Positions 46,811 to 55,543 of a stretch of DNA of 64,000 nt are shown here, in pieces. The notes under the pieces were generated by a model that saw only the letters and a program-made list of their open reading frames with translations, did no database searches and had not been told where the DNA came from. The stretch spans positions 496,001 to 560,000 of the forward strand of contig OZ246966.1 in the NCBI GenBank assembly GCA_965232405.1, in the 5' to 3' direction. Each line of letters begins with the position of its first letter. Position 1 is the first letter of the stretch. The translations under genes were made by a program, and so were the position numbers. Origin of the DNA: RCIO01 sp965232405 (lineage in GTDB: Bacteria > Pseudomonadota > Alphaproteobacteria > Rhizobiales > Rhizobiaceae).

Positions 46811-47740
46811 ATGCCGTTTGCCAAGCCGATCTCTCTATCCTCGCCCACTGGCGCATCGCTTTGCCTCTATGCTCGCAGGGCAAAGGGCGAGGGCAAGGGC
46901 GTCGTACAGATCAATCACGGTCTTGCCGAACACGCTGCGCGTTATGCCCGCTTCGCTGATTTCCTGGCCGACAAGGGCTTCCATACCTACGCCCATGACC
47001 ACCGGGGACATGGCGGCACCACGGCGCCGGATGCGCCGCCGCGCATGTTCGGCGCCTATCCTTCAGCGGAAAAGGTGATTGCCGACACCGAAGCCGTGCA
47101 CGCCCACATCGCGGAGAAACATCCGGGCCTGCCCGTTATCACCTTCGGCCACTCGATGGGCGGGCTGGTCGCGATGAACCACACGCTGCGCTATGCGGGA
47201 CGCGCGCGGGCGACGGCAGTCTGGAACGCAAATTTCACCGCCGGCGCGACCGGCGCCGCGGTCAGGCTCATCCTCGCATGGGAACGTTTTCGCCTCGGTT
47301 CGGATGCAGCGTCGCGCATTCTGCCCAAGCTCACCTTTCAGGCATGGGCCAAGCAGATACCCAACCGGCGCACCGAATTCGACTGGCTGTCGCGCGTCCC
47401 TGAAGAGGTCGACAAATACGTTGCAGACCCACTCTGCGGCTGGGACGCATCGGTAGAAATGTGGCGCGATCTGTTCGGGTTTGTCTTCCACGCAGCCGAC
47501 GACGGCAACTTTGCCAAAGTGCCTCGAGACATGCCATTCAGCCTCGTTGGCGGGGAAAATGACCCGGCCACATTCGGCGGCAAGGCGGTTCGCAACCTCG
47601 AAAAACGCATGCGGGCGATGGGATTTTCGAATCTCACATCAACGGTTTACGACGAGACGCGGCACGAAAGCCTGAACGAGTTGAATCGGGACATCATCAT
47701 GGAAGATTTCGCCGCCTGGGCGCAGAAGGCATGCGGATAA
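46811..47740 (+). CDS. alpha/beta hydrolase, monoacylglycerol lipase-like
   Basis: 309 aa from MPFAKPISLSSPTG. Serine-aminopeptidase/MGL group: HGLAEHAARYARFADFL, DHRGHGGT, nucleophile elbow FGHSMGGLVA, then Asp in GGENDPAT and His in DETRHESLNE. Probably cytoplasmic lipase or esterase. The frame extends upstream over the secreted-protein gene, but that is a shadow. Confidence 0.88.
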   Translation: MPFAKPISLSSPTGASLCLYARRAKGEGKGVVQINHGLAEHAARYARFADFLADKGFHTYAHDHRGHGGTTAPDAPPRMFGAYPSAEKVIADTEAVHAHIAEKHPGLPVITFGHSMGGLVAMNHTLRYAGRARATAVWNANFTAGATGAAVRLILAWERFRLGSDAASRILPKLTFQAWAKQIPNRRTEFDWLSRVPEEVDKYVADPLCGWDASVEMWRDLFGFVFHAADDGNFAKVPRDMPFSLVGGENDPATFGGKAVRNLEKRMRAMGFSNLTSTVYDETRHESLNELNRDIIMEDFAAWAQKACG

Positions 47741-47820
47741 TCCGGGCTGGACCAATCGCGCTTCGCTCCGCCGTGTTATGCGCCGGTGCGTCTCCAGCCA
47801 GCCTCTCCTGACCGGTCGTC

Positions 47821-48996
47821 ATGTCCAATCCACCCCTCAAAGGCATCCGTGTAATCGAGCTCGCCCGCATCCTTGCGGGGCCATGGGCCGGGCAGCTTCT
47901 TGCCGATCTCGGCGCAGACGTCATCAAGGTGGAAAACCCCGATGGTGGCGACGACACCCGTAAATGGGGACCGCCCTTCGTCGAAAGCCATGACGGCGAA
48001 AACCTGTCGGCCGCCTATTATCATTCGACAAACCGGGGCAAGCGCTCGATCGCCATCGACTTCTCGAAACCCGAAGGCGCTGAAACCCTCAAGGAACTGA
48101 TCGCCACGGCCGACGTCCTGATCGAAAATTTCAAGTTCGGCGGGTTGAAGAAATACGGCCTCGACTATGAGAGCCTGAAGGTGCTCAACCCGCGCCTGGT
48201 CTATTGTTCGATTACAGGGTTCGGACAGACCGGGCCTTATGCGCCCCGCGCCGGCTACGACTTCATCATTCAGGGTATCGGCGGGCTGATGTCGATCACC
48301 GGCGAGGCCGGCCGTGAGCCGCAAAAGGTCGGCGTTGCGGTCTCCGACATCTTCACCGGGCTCTATTCCGTCATCGCCATCCAGGCAGCACTTCGCCATG
48401 CCGAGCAGACCGGCGAAGGACAGTTTATCGACATGGCGCTGCTCGACACGCAGGTTTCCATCCTCGGCAACCAGAACCTGAACTACCTCGTTTCCGGCAA
48501 TGCCCCGGTCCAGATGGGCAACGCCCACATGAACATCGCGCCCTATGAGGTGCTTCCGGTGAAGGACGGTCACATCATCCTTGCTGTCGGCAATGATGGC
48601 CAGTTCCAGCGCTTCTGCAAGGTTGTCGGCCTTGATGCTCTGGCAACGGACCCGGACTTCGCCACCAATCCCGCACGCGTCACCCATCGTGCGGCGCTGC
48701 GCGAGAAGTTGGTAGAGACGCTGGAAGGCTGGAACCGCGACGACCTGCTGCCGAAACTCGACGCAGCTTCGGTTCCCGCAAGCCCCATCAACAATATCGC
48801 CGAGATGTTCGTCGACCCGCAGGTCGTTGCGCGCGAGATGCGCATGGATCTGGATGACGGTCACGGCAACATGCTGCCTTCGGTCCGCGCGCCCATGCTG
48901 ATGACCGGCAGCCCGCTGCGCTATGAGCGCCCCTCGCCGCGTCTGGGCGAACACACCGACGAAATCCTTGCCGAATTGAAGGACCACAAGAAATGA
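47821..48996 (+). CDS. class III CoA transferase (CaiB/BaiF)
   Basis: 391 aa. Begins PLKGIRVIELARILAGPWAG, with the catalytic Asp in the DVLIENFKFG to YDFIIQGIGG region. The family moves CoA between carboxylates (formyl/oxalyl, carnitine, malyl or succinyl esters). It overlaps the next gene by ATGA, so the two proteins are made together and likely act in one short pathway. Confidence 0.88.
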   Translation: MSNPPLKGIRVIELARILAGPWAGQLLADLGADVIKVENPDGGDDTRKWGPPFVESHDGENLSAAYYHSTNRGKRSIAIDFSKPEGAETLKELIATADVLIENFKFGGLKKYGLDYESLKVLNPRLVYCSITGFGQTGPYAPRAGYDFIIQGIGGLMSITGEAGREPQKVGVAVSDIFTGLYSVIAIQAALRHAEQTGEGQFIDMALLDTQVSILGNQNLNYLVSGNAPVQMGNAHMNIAPYEVLPVKDGHIILAVGNDGQFQRFCKVVGLDALATDPDFATNPARVTHRAALREKLVETLEGWNRDDLLPKLDAASVPASPINNIAEMFVDPQVVAREMRMDLDDGHGNMLPSVRAPMLMTGSPLRYERPSPRLGEHTDEILAELKDHKK

Positions 48997-50642
48997 AGAC
49001 AGGCGGCGAACTGATCGTCGAAGCGCTGGAGGTAAACGGCGTCGAGCGGCTCTTTTGCGTGCCGGGCGAAAGTTATCTCGCGGTGCTCGACGCGCTGCAC
49101 GATTCCGCGATCCAGACCGTCATCTGCCGGCAGGAAGGCGGCGCGGCCATGATGGCCGACTGCGTGGGCAAACTCACCGGCCAGCCGGGTATCTGCTTTG
49201 TCACCCGCGGCCCCGGCGCCACCAACGCGTCGGCCGGCGTTCATATCGCCATGCAGGATTCCACGCCGATGATCCTGTTCATTGGCCAGGTCGCGCGCCA
49301 TGCCCGGGACCGTGAGGCCTTTCAGGAGGTTGACTTCCGCGCCTTTTTCGGCCCGATCGCAAAATGGGCGGTTGAGATCGACGATGCGGCGCGCGTTCCT
49401 GAGATCGTCACGCGCGCCTTTGCAGTGGCAACCTCGGGCCGCCCCGGCCCCGTTGTCATTTCGTTGCCGGAAGACATGCTGACCGACAAGGTCGATGCGC
49501 CAGCCGCGCGGCCTTACACCCCGGTCGAGACCGCACCTGACCATGCAACGATGGCAAAGCTGCACGCTTTGCTTGAAAAAGCTGAGCGCCCATTTGTCAT
49601 CCTCGGCGGCTCGCGCTGGAACGAGAAGGCGGTCGCCGACATGAGCACGGCCCTTGAGCGCTGGGCGCTTCCGGTCGGCTGCACCTTCCGCCGGCAGTCG
49701 CTATGCGACCAGCTGCATCCGGGTTATGCCGGAGACATCGGCATTGGTCCGAACCCGGACCTTGCCGGAGCCATCAAGGATGCGGATCTGGTGTTGATGG
49801 TCGGCACGCGCTTCGGCGAGATACCCTCATCCGACTATTCGCTGCTGAAAAGCCCCTACCCCGACCAGCCGCTGGTTCATGTCCATCCGGACCCGGAGGA
49901 GCTTGGTCGCGTCTATCGGCCCGAACTCCCGATCAATGCATCACCTGCTGCCTTCGCCGACGCATTTGCGGCCCTTGCCCCGCCCTCCCAGCCACGCTGG
50001 GCGGAACGGACAGCAAAGCTGCACGGTTCTTATCTTATATGGTCGACCCCGCCTGAGACCGGTCCGGGCGACGTCCATATGGGGCCGATCATGGCCTGGC
50101 TGGAAAGTGTGCTGCCGGAGGATGTCATCATCTGCAACGGTGCTGGCAATTTCGCCACCTGGATCCATCGCTATCACCGTTTCCGGCGCTTTGGCACGCA
50201 GGCGGCCCCGACGTCCGGCTCGATGGGATATGGCCCGCCGGCCGGCGTCGCCGCCAAGATGACCTTTCCCGAACGCGATGTGCTGGTGTTTGCCGGCGAT
50301 GGCGACTTCCTGATGAACGGCCAGGAATTCGCCACCGCCATGCAATACGGCACGCCCTATGTAATCCTCGTGATCAACAACGGCATCTACGGCACCATTC
50401 GCATGCATCAGGAGCGCGAATATCCCAGCCGCGTTTCGGGAACCGAACTGAAAAACCCGGACTTCGCCGCACTCGCGCGCGCCTATGGTGGACACGGAGA
50501 AACGGTCGAAAAGACGGCGGATTTCGCCCCGGCCTATGAACGCGCCCGAGCCAGCGGCAAACCTGCCATCATTGACGTGAAGCTCTCGCCGGAGGCCATC
50601 ACCCCGACCCGCACCTTGATGGATATCCGCAACAGAACCTGA
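48993..50642 (+). CDS. thiamine diphosphate-dependent enzyme, acetolactate-synthase-like
   Basis: 549 aa. The PYR domain has the ThDP-activating Glu in CRQEGGAAMMAD. A central domain spans about 185-320. The PP domain has the metal/ThDP motif GDGDFLMNGQEF ending in VINNGIYG. No FAD-specific features noticed. Coupled to a CoA transferase, which recalls the oxalate pair (formyl-CoA transferase and oxalyl-CoA decarboxylase), but the substrate is not proven. It may be a 2-oxo-acid decarboxylase or synthase. Confidence 0.85.
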   Translation: MKTGGELIVEALEVNGVERLFCVPGESYLAVLDALHDSAIQTVICRQEGGAAMMADCVGKLTGQPGICFVTRGPGATNASAGVHIAMQDSTPMILFIGQVARHARDREAFQEVDFRAFFGPIAKWAVEIDDAARVPEIVTRAFAVATSGRPGPVVISLPEDMLTDKVDAPAARPYTPVETAPDHATMAKLHALLEKAERPFVILGGSRWNEKAVADMSTALERWALPVGCTFRRQSLCDQLHPGYAGDIGIGPNPDLAGAIKDADLVLMVGTRFGEIPSSDYSLLKSPYPDQPLVHVHPDPEELGRVYRPELPINASPAAFADAFAALAPPSQPRWAERTAKLHGSYLIWSTPPETGPGDVHMGPIMAWLESVLPEDVIICNGAGNFATWIHRYHRFRRFGTQAAPTSGSMGYGPPAGVAAKMTFPERDVLVFAGDGDFLMNGQEFATAMQYGTPYVILVINNGIYGTIRMHQEREYPSRVSGTELKNPDFAALARAYGGHGETVEKTADFAPAYERARASGKPAIIDVKLSPEAITPTRTLMDIRNRT

Positions 50643-50964
50643 CGCGCGGTTCCAGCCCGCACAATGCAATAGTTCGGTGCGAAAGCACGCATCGGGCGCT
50701 GCGGGGCTTGAAACCTGACCACTCGCACGGCATGTAAGAGCCCTGTCACCCGGACCGGGCCCCTCTGGCAGGCGAGGCGTCGCTTGTGATGTCGGTCTGA
50801 TCGACAAGGCGCAAACGCGGCGCGGTTTGAAGTTTTCCAATTGCAGAACATCGATCTGACCCAGCGTTGGCCCTCCGGCGCAGGTATCGTTTGCGGCTCC
50901 CTCCGCGGAACGGAACGCTCGAAACACTACCCTTTCAACATCCTGTCGCGGAAAGGGTGATCCG
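50643..50964 (+). promoter_or_regulatory. 322-bp leader of the TerC-family gene with SD-sequestering hairpin
   Basis: No open frame with a start site. Near its 3' end ACCCTTTC (50929-50936) pairs perfectly with GAAAGGGT (50951-50958), which contains the only ribosome-binding site of the following GTG start. Further upstream are small hairpins such as GTGC-GAAA-GCAC (50677-50688) and CAAAC/GTTTG (around 50812-50829). It may contain a translational switch. The yybP-ykoY core GGGGAGTAGC is not present. Confidence 0.5.
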
Positions 50965-51621
50965 GTGGACGTCTTTACGCATGACGGGTTCATAGCACTG
51001 CTTCAGGTCATCGCCATCGACCTCGTGCTGGCTGGCGACAACGCTGTCGTCATCGGCCTCGCAGCAGCTGGCCTGCCGGCGCATCAACGCGCCAAGGCAA
51101 TTCTGGTTGGAATCATCGCCGCAACGGTTCTGCGCATCGGCTTTGCCTCGGTTACCGTGCACCTACTCAACATTATCGGCCTTCTGCTGGTTGGCGGACT
51201 ACTGCTGCTTTGGGTGTGCTGGAAGATGTGGCGCGAATTGCGCACTTCGCGGGCCGAAGCGCATGCAGCGCAGGAAGCACTGGCGGGAGAAGACCTGGAC
51301 GCCGACGGCAAGATTGCCAGCGGCGTACCCACCAAGACGTTCAAACAGGCTGCGATCCAGATCGTCATTGCCGACGTATCGATGTCGCTGGACAATGTTC
51401 TGGCAGTTGCAGGAGCTGCCCGCGACCATCCCACCGTTTTGGTTATCGGCCTTGTCCTGTCGATCGCCCTGATGGGGCTCGCCGCCACATGGATCGCGCG
51501 GCTGCTCGATCGCCACCGCTGGATTGCCTATGTCGGTCTTGGCATCATCTTCTATGTCGCGCTCGACATGATCTACCGCGGTTCGACCGAGGTGTTCCCC
51601 GACATGGCATCGATGTTCTGA
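50965..51621 (+). CDS. TerC-family (YjbE-like) integral membrane protein
   Basis: 218 aa from GTG. TerC/Alx/YkoY superfamily: two repeats carrying the acidic membrane motifs (DLVLAGDNAVVIGLA; IADVSMSLDNVLAVAGAA), about seven membrane helices and a charged central loop (residues 85-125). Known members export Mn2+ or load metals onto exported enzymes. Many are under Mn or pH control by RNA leaders. Confidence 0.88.
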   Translation: MDVFTHDGFIALLQVIAIDLVLAGDNAVVIGLAAAGLPAHQRAKAILVGIIAATVLRIGFASVTVHLLNIIGLLLVGGLLLLWVCWKMWRELRTSRAEAHAAQEALAGEDLDADGKIASGVPTKTFKQAAIQIVIADVSMSLDNVLAVAGAARDHPTVLVIGLVLSIALMGLAATWIARLLDRHRWIAYVGLGIIFYVALDMIYRGSTEVFPDMASMF

Positions 51622-51650
51622 CGATCAGTCGCTACTACACCGGGTGCCTG

Positions 51651-52823
51651 TCAGTAAGGCAGCCCGACATAGTTTTCCGCCAGTGAGGTGGAGGCTGCAC
51701 GCGAGCTGACCAGATAGTCCAGTTCAGCCTCCTGAATACGCTGGCCGAACGCGCCCTGATCGTCGAACCGGTGAAGCGTCGTGGTCATCCACCAGGAAAA
51801 CCGCTCTGCCTTCCACACGCGAGCGAGCGCCCTGCGCGAATAGTCGTCGATACCGGCCGACGACTTGTCCATGTAGAATTCGCGCAGCGCGTCAAACAGG
51901 TAGCGCACGTCGCTTGCCGCAAGGTTGAGCCCTTTCGCGCCGGTCGGCGGCACGATGTGCGCTGCGTCGCCGACAAGGAACAGCCGTCCGAAACGTAGCG
52001 GTTCGGCCACGAATGACCGCAGCGGCGCAATACCCTTCTCGAAGGACGGCCCGGTCACCAGCCTTTCTGCAACATCATCAGGCAGGCGCAGGCGAAGCTC
52101 GTCCCAGAACCGGTCGTCGCTCCATTCCTCCACCTTGTCGGTCAGCGGGCATTGCACATAGTAGCGGCTGCGCGTCGTGGAGCGCATCGAACACAGCGCA
52201 AATCCGCGCGGATGGTTTGCATAGATCAGTTCGTGGCTGACCGGCGGAATTTCGGCCAGAACACCCAGCCAGCCGAAAGGATATTCGCGCTGAAACAGCG
52301 TGATTGCATCTGCGGGCACGGATTTGCGTGACACGCCGTGAAACCCGTCGCACCCGGCAACGAAGTCGCAGTCGATCCGGTGTTCCACGCCATCCTTTTC
52401 GTAGGTGACATAGGGTTTCTCGCCTTGGAATTCGTGCGGCTGGACATTTGCCGCTTCATAGACGGCAACGCCGCCGGTCTCGGCGCGCTTGTCCATCAGG
52501 TCGCGGGTAACCTCGGTCTGGCCGTAGACCATCACCCGCTTGCCGCCGGTCAGTTCGAACAGGTCGATCCGGTGATGCCCGCCGCCGAATGCCAGATCGA
52601 ACCCGTCATGCGGCAGTCCCTCTTCATGCATGCGCTTGCCCGCACCTGCTTCGTCGAGCAGCCCGACCATGCCCTCTTCCAGAACGCCGGCGCGCACACG
52701 ACCCAGCACATAGTCCTGCGACGCGCGCTCCAGAATGATGTTGTCGATGCCTGCATTCGTCAGCAACTGCCCCAGCAGCAGCCCCGACGGCCCCGATCCG
52801 ATGATGACAACCTGCGTTCGCAA
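51651..52823 (-). CDS. pobA: 4-hydroxybenzoate 3-monooxygenase
   Basis: 390 aa from a TTG start (MRTQVVIIGSGPSG), with GGGAGGAG 7 nt upstream; Pseudomonas PobA has 394. FAD motif GSGPSGLLLG, the GCDGFHG-type motif in DFVAGCDGFHGVSR, and LFLVGDAAHIVPPTGAKGLNLA. It makes protocatechuate from 4-hydroxybenzoate with NADPH and O2, feeding the beta-ketoadipate pathway. The frame extends 5' without an ATG. Divergent from pobR. Confidence 0.93.
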   Translation of the reverse strand: MRTQVVIIGSGPSGLLLGQLLTNAGIDNIILERASQDYVLGRVRAGVLEEGMVGLLDEAGAGKRMHEEGLPHDGFDLAFGGGHHRIDLFELTGGKRVMVYGQTEVTRDLMDKRAETGGVAVYEAANVQPHEFQGEKPYVTYEKDGVEHRIDCDFVAGCDGFHGVSRKSVPADAITLFQREYPFGWLGVLAEIPPVSHELIYANHPRGFALCSMRSTTRSRYYVQCPLTDKVEEWSDDRFWDELRLRLPDDVAERLVTGPSFEKGIAPLRSFVAEPLRFGRLFLVGDAAHIVPPTGAKGLNLAASDVRYLFDALREFYMDKSSAGIDDYSRRALARVWKAERFSWWMTTTLHRFDDQGAFGQRIQEAELDYLVSSRAASTSLAENYVGLPY

Positions 52824-52887
52824 GCGAACACTCCTCCCAGCGCGTTTGATCAGGCAGCCAAACTGAAACGCGGGGCCCTCCGCCGCA

Positions 52888-53816
52888 ATGGACAAACGCC
52901 GCATTCGATTGCACTATCCGAACATGGCGACACAGCGAAAATCAGTGCCCACATACCGCCTTTACCGGGAGCGAACCGGTGAGGCTGGCGATTTCTGGCT
53001 GCATTGTGAGACGATTATCGAGCGTGCCGGGCGTCATCACTATGAGATAGCGCACATCGCCATGATGCGCTTTTCCAGATTCTGATGATTGCCGCCGGAA
53101 GCGGTGAAATGCTTGGCGATGACAGCTCTTGTGCTTTTCAAGCACCATGCGCGCTCTTCGTCCCGCACAAGACGATCCACGGCTTCCGATTTTCGCGCGA
53201 CATTGACGGTCTGGTGTTCACCGCATTGGCCGACAGACTGCTCTCCGTGGCGGCAATCGACAGGCAGATCGAGGAGTTTGTGGCGACGCTTCGCATTGTG
53301 CAGTTGCCGGCTGCAACCGACGACCCGGTGGCGACGGCCTTGCACACCATCGCCAACGAACTCGTCAATCCGGCGGCTGGCCGGCTGGCGCTGCTGGAAG
53401 CATTGATGACGCAGGCCATTGTCGGTCTGGCGCGGCTCCATATCGACCGCAACCCGCCAGGAATGATGGCCAATGGCCGCAACGCGCGCCGCATCGACGA
53501 TCTGGCAGCACTGATCGGCATCCATTATCGCGAGCACAAGCCGGTAGCGTTTTATGCCGAGCGTCTGGGCATCACGCCAACTCATCTGAACCGCATTGCC
53601 CGCGCAGAAACCGGCATGTCCGTGCAGGGCATGATCACGCGCCGCATTGTCGAAGCGGCGCGCCGCGATCTCGTTTTTTCAACCGCCACGGTCCAAAAGA
53701 TTGCCTACGCGCTCGGGTTTCCCGACCCGGCCTATTTCAACCGCTTCTTTCGCCGTGCGATGGGCATGACGCCCGGCGTCTATCGGGATACCGAACGCAG
53801 CCGGTTGGCGTTATAG
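52888..53816 (+). pseudogene. pobR: AraC-family activator PobR, frameshifted
   Basis: Two overlapping frames join to one AraC protein. The 5' part (52888-53085, start possibly ATG at 52924) gives VPTYRLYRERTGEAGDFWLHCETI and reaches HYEIA, then leaves frame. The 3' part in the next frame reads HRHDALFQILMIAAGSGEM from 53055 and continues through VPHKTIHGFRFSRDIDG to a C-terminal AraC helix-turn-helix pair (VAFYAERLGITPTHLNRIAR; KIAYALGFPDPAYFNRFFR). One base missing near 53050-53055 explains it. Either a real null mutation or a sequencing error. Confidence 0.85.
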
Positions 53817-53887
53817 AGACGACATGTTGACCGCTTCCACGCGAACGGCTTTGCATACCGATCCTCCAGAATGAGATAAGGAACCGG

Positions 53888-54478
53888 GTGAGTACTGATC
53901 CAAATCCAGGCAATCTCAATCAACTGCTGGCCGAAATCCTCGATGCGGATCCGCAATCGGGCAATGTTCAGGTCGGCGACTTGATGGAGGCAGTCGGCAC
54001 GCGCTCGTTCGGGCCCTTGCTCATTCTTGCCAGTCTGATCGCGTTCACACCCCTGGGTGGCATTCCCGGCCTTCCCACGGCGCTTGCAGCCGTTGTCCTG
54101 TTGGTGCTCGGCCAGCTTCTGTTTGGCAGGCAGCAGTTCTGGCTTCCGCAATTCGTCACGTGCAGGAGTGTCGACGCTGACAATCTGCGCAAGACGGTCG
54201 GCTGGATTCGACCTGCCGCACGCGTGATCGACCGGTTCTTGAAACCGCGCCTGACCTGGATATTGCGCGAGCCGTTCCTGCGCATCTGGGCCCTGGGTTG
54301 CATCGCCGTGGCGTTGACGGTGCCGCCGCTCGAAATCGTACCGTTCGGTGGCAGCGCCTCATTGGCAGCAATCGGGACGTTCGGTCTGGCTGTTATCGCC
54401 GACGACGGCGTGCTCGCGCTCTTGGCGTTCGCATTTGCGATCGTCTCGGGCTACCTCATCATTTTCACGCTTCTGTAG
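53888..54478 (+). CDS. exoD: exopolysaccharide synthesis protein ExoD family
   Basis: 196 aa from GTG, with AAGGA upstream. ExoD family: LLILASLIAFTPLGGIPGLPTALA near residue 45, about five hydrophobic segments, FVTCRSVDADNLRK. In Sinorhizobium exoD affects exopolysaccharide and alkaline tolerance; the biochemical role is unclear. Confidence 0.88.
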   Translation: MSTDPNPGNLNQLLAEILDADPQSGNVQVGDLMEAVGTRSFGPLLILASLIAFTPLGGIPGLPTALAAVVLLVLGQLLFGRQQFWLPQFVTCRSVDADNLRKTVGWIRPAARVIDRFLKPRLTWILREPFLRIWALGCIAVALTVPPLEIVPFGGSASLAAIGTFGLAVIADDGVLALLAFAFAIVSGYLIIFTLL

Positions 54479-54507
54479 CCGCTTCCGTTTTGACCTGAGG
54501 TGAAAGA

Positions 54508-54533
54508 AAAAGGGGCGGTCGCCCGCCCCTTTT
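54508..54533. terminator. bidirectional rho-independent terminator
   Basis: Stem AAAAGGGGCGG (54508-54518) with CCGCCCCTTTT (54523-54533), loop TCGC. It lies between convergent exoD and the ABC operon. On the minus strand TTTTTCTTTC continues the T-rich tail; on the plus strand the 3' arm itself ends in TTTT. Confidence 0.85.
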
Positions 54534-54554
54534 CGAGTTCGATGAGCACCTGGC

Positions 54555-55520
54555 CTACAGGGCGTCCGTGATCTCCGTCGTGTATGCGCCTTCCGGCTCG
54601 TTTTCGATGATGCCCTGCGCCAGCACAGCATCAGCCGTACGCTGATAGGCGTCGATCGGGAGCTTGGCATCCGGCTCGCCGATGAGCTTGGCGACTTCGC
54701 CCATCATGCGCACCTGGTGTGCTTCGTCCTGGCCGCCATTGTCCATGACGATGCCGGCCGCCTCTTCCGGGTTGGCGATAGCGTATTCCCAGCCCTTCAT
54801 CGAGGCGCGCACAAAACGCACCATCTTCTCTTTGAACGCCGGGTCGGCAAGATCGTCTTCAAGCGCGTACAGGCCGTCCTCGAGCAGATCGACGTCGAGC
54901 GCCGAGTAGTTGAAAACGATCAGGTCTTCGGCCTTGTAGCCGGCATCGATGAGCTGCCAGTACTCATTGTAGGTCATGACCGAAATGCAGTCGGCCTGCT
55001 TCTGGATCAGCGGCTGGACGTCGAACGACTGTTTGAGAACGGTGACACCGTCATCGCCGCCCTCGGTCGAATAGCCGAGCTTGTTCATCCAGGCATAGAA
55101 CGGATACTCGTTGCCGAAGAACCAGACGCCGAGCGTGTGGCCGGGGAAGTCCTCAACCGTCTGCACGGGCCCGTCCTTGGGGCATACGAGCTGCATGCCG
55201 GCGTTCTTGTAGGGCTGGGCGATGTTGACCAGCGGCACGCCTTTTTCGCGGGCCGACAATGCCGCAGCCATCCAGGTAACGATCACGTCGGCGCCACCGC
55301 CGGCAATCACCTGCTCCGGCGCGATGTCGGGGCCGCCCGGCTTGATCGTGACATCGAGGTCTTCTTCTTCGTAGAAACCCTTGTCCTTGGCGACGAAATA
55401 GCCGGCAAACTGCGCCTGCGCGACCCACTTGAGCTGGAGCGTGACTTCGTCAGCCGCCCAAGCCTGTGCGGCAGCCATCGAGAATGCGCCTGCCAATGCT
55501 GAAATGACGAGTTTTTTCAT
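54555..55520 (-). CDS. ABC transporter substrate-binding protein (NMT1/THI5-like), probably pyrimidine
   Basis: 321 aa from MKKLVISALAGAFSM; signal peptide ends near AWAAD. NMT1/THI5 domain: LQLKWVAQAQFAGYFVAKDKG, PEQVIAGGGADVIVTWM and TLGVWFFGNEYPFYAWM. This group binds pyrimidine-like compounds such as HMP precursors. The operon with dihydropyrimidinase supports uracil/thymine or dihydropyrimidine uptake. Last gene of the operon. The frame running upstream through the permease gene is a shadow. Confidence 0.88.
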   Translation of the reverse strand: MKKLVISALAGAFSMAAAQAWAADEVTLQLKWVAQAQFAGYFVAKDKGFYEEEDLDVTIKPGGPDIAPEQVIAGGGADVIVTWMAAALSAREKGVPLVNIAQPYKNAGMQLVCPKDGPVQTVEDFPGHTLGVWFFGNEYPFYAWMNKLGYSTEGGDDGVTVLKQSFDVQPLIQKQADCISVMTYNEYWQLIDAGYKAEDLIVFNYSALDVDLLEDGLYALEDDLADPAFKEKMVRFVRASMKGWEYAIANPEEAAGIVMDNGGQDEAHQVRMMGEVAKLIGEPDAKLPIDAYQRTADAVLAQGIIENEPEGAYTTEITDAL

Positions 55521-55543
55521 TACATTTACCCTCTGAAGTTGGC

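Noticed and set aside
47776..48987. 403-aa open frame on the minus strand opposite the CoA transferase
   Set aside because: Antisense shadow; no start signal and no recognisable domain.
50643..50964. yybP-ykoY manganese riboswitch before the TerC-family gene
   Set aside because: The conserved GGGGAGTAGC core and matching second loop are not visible, so only an unnamed leader is reported.
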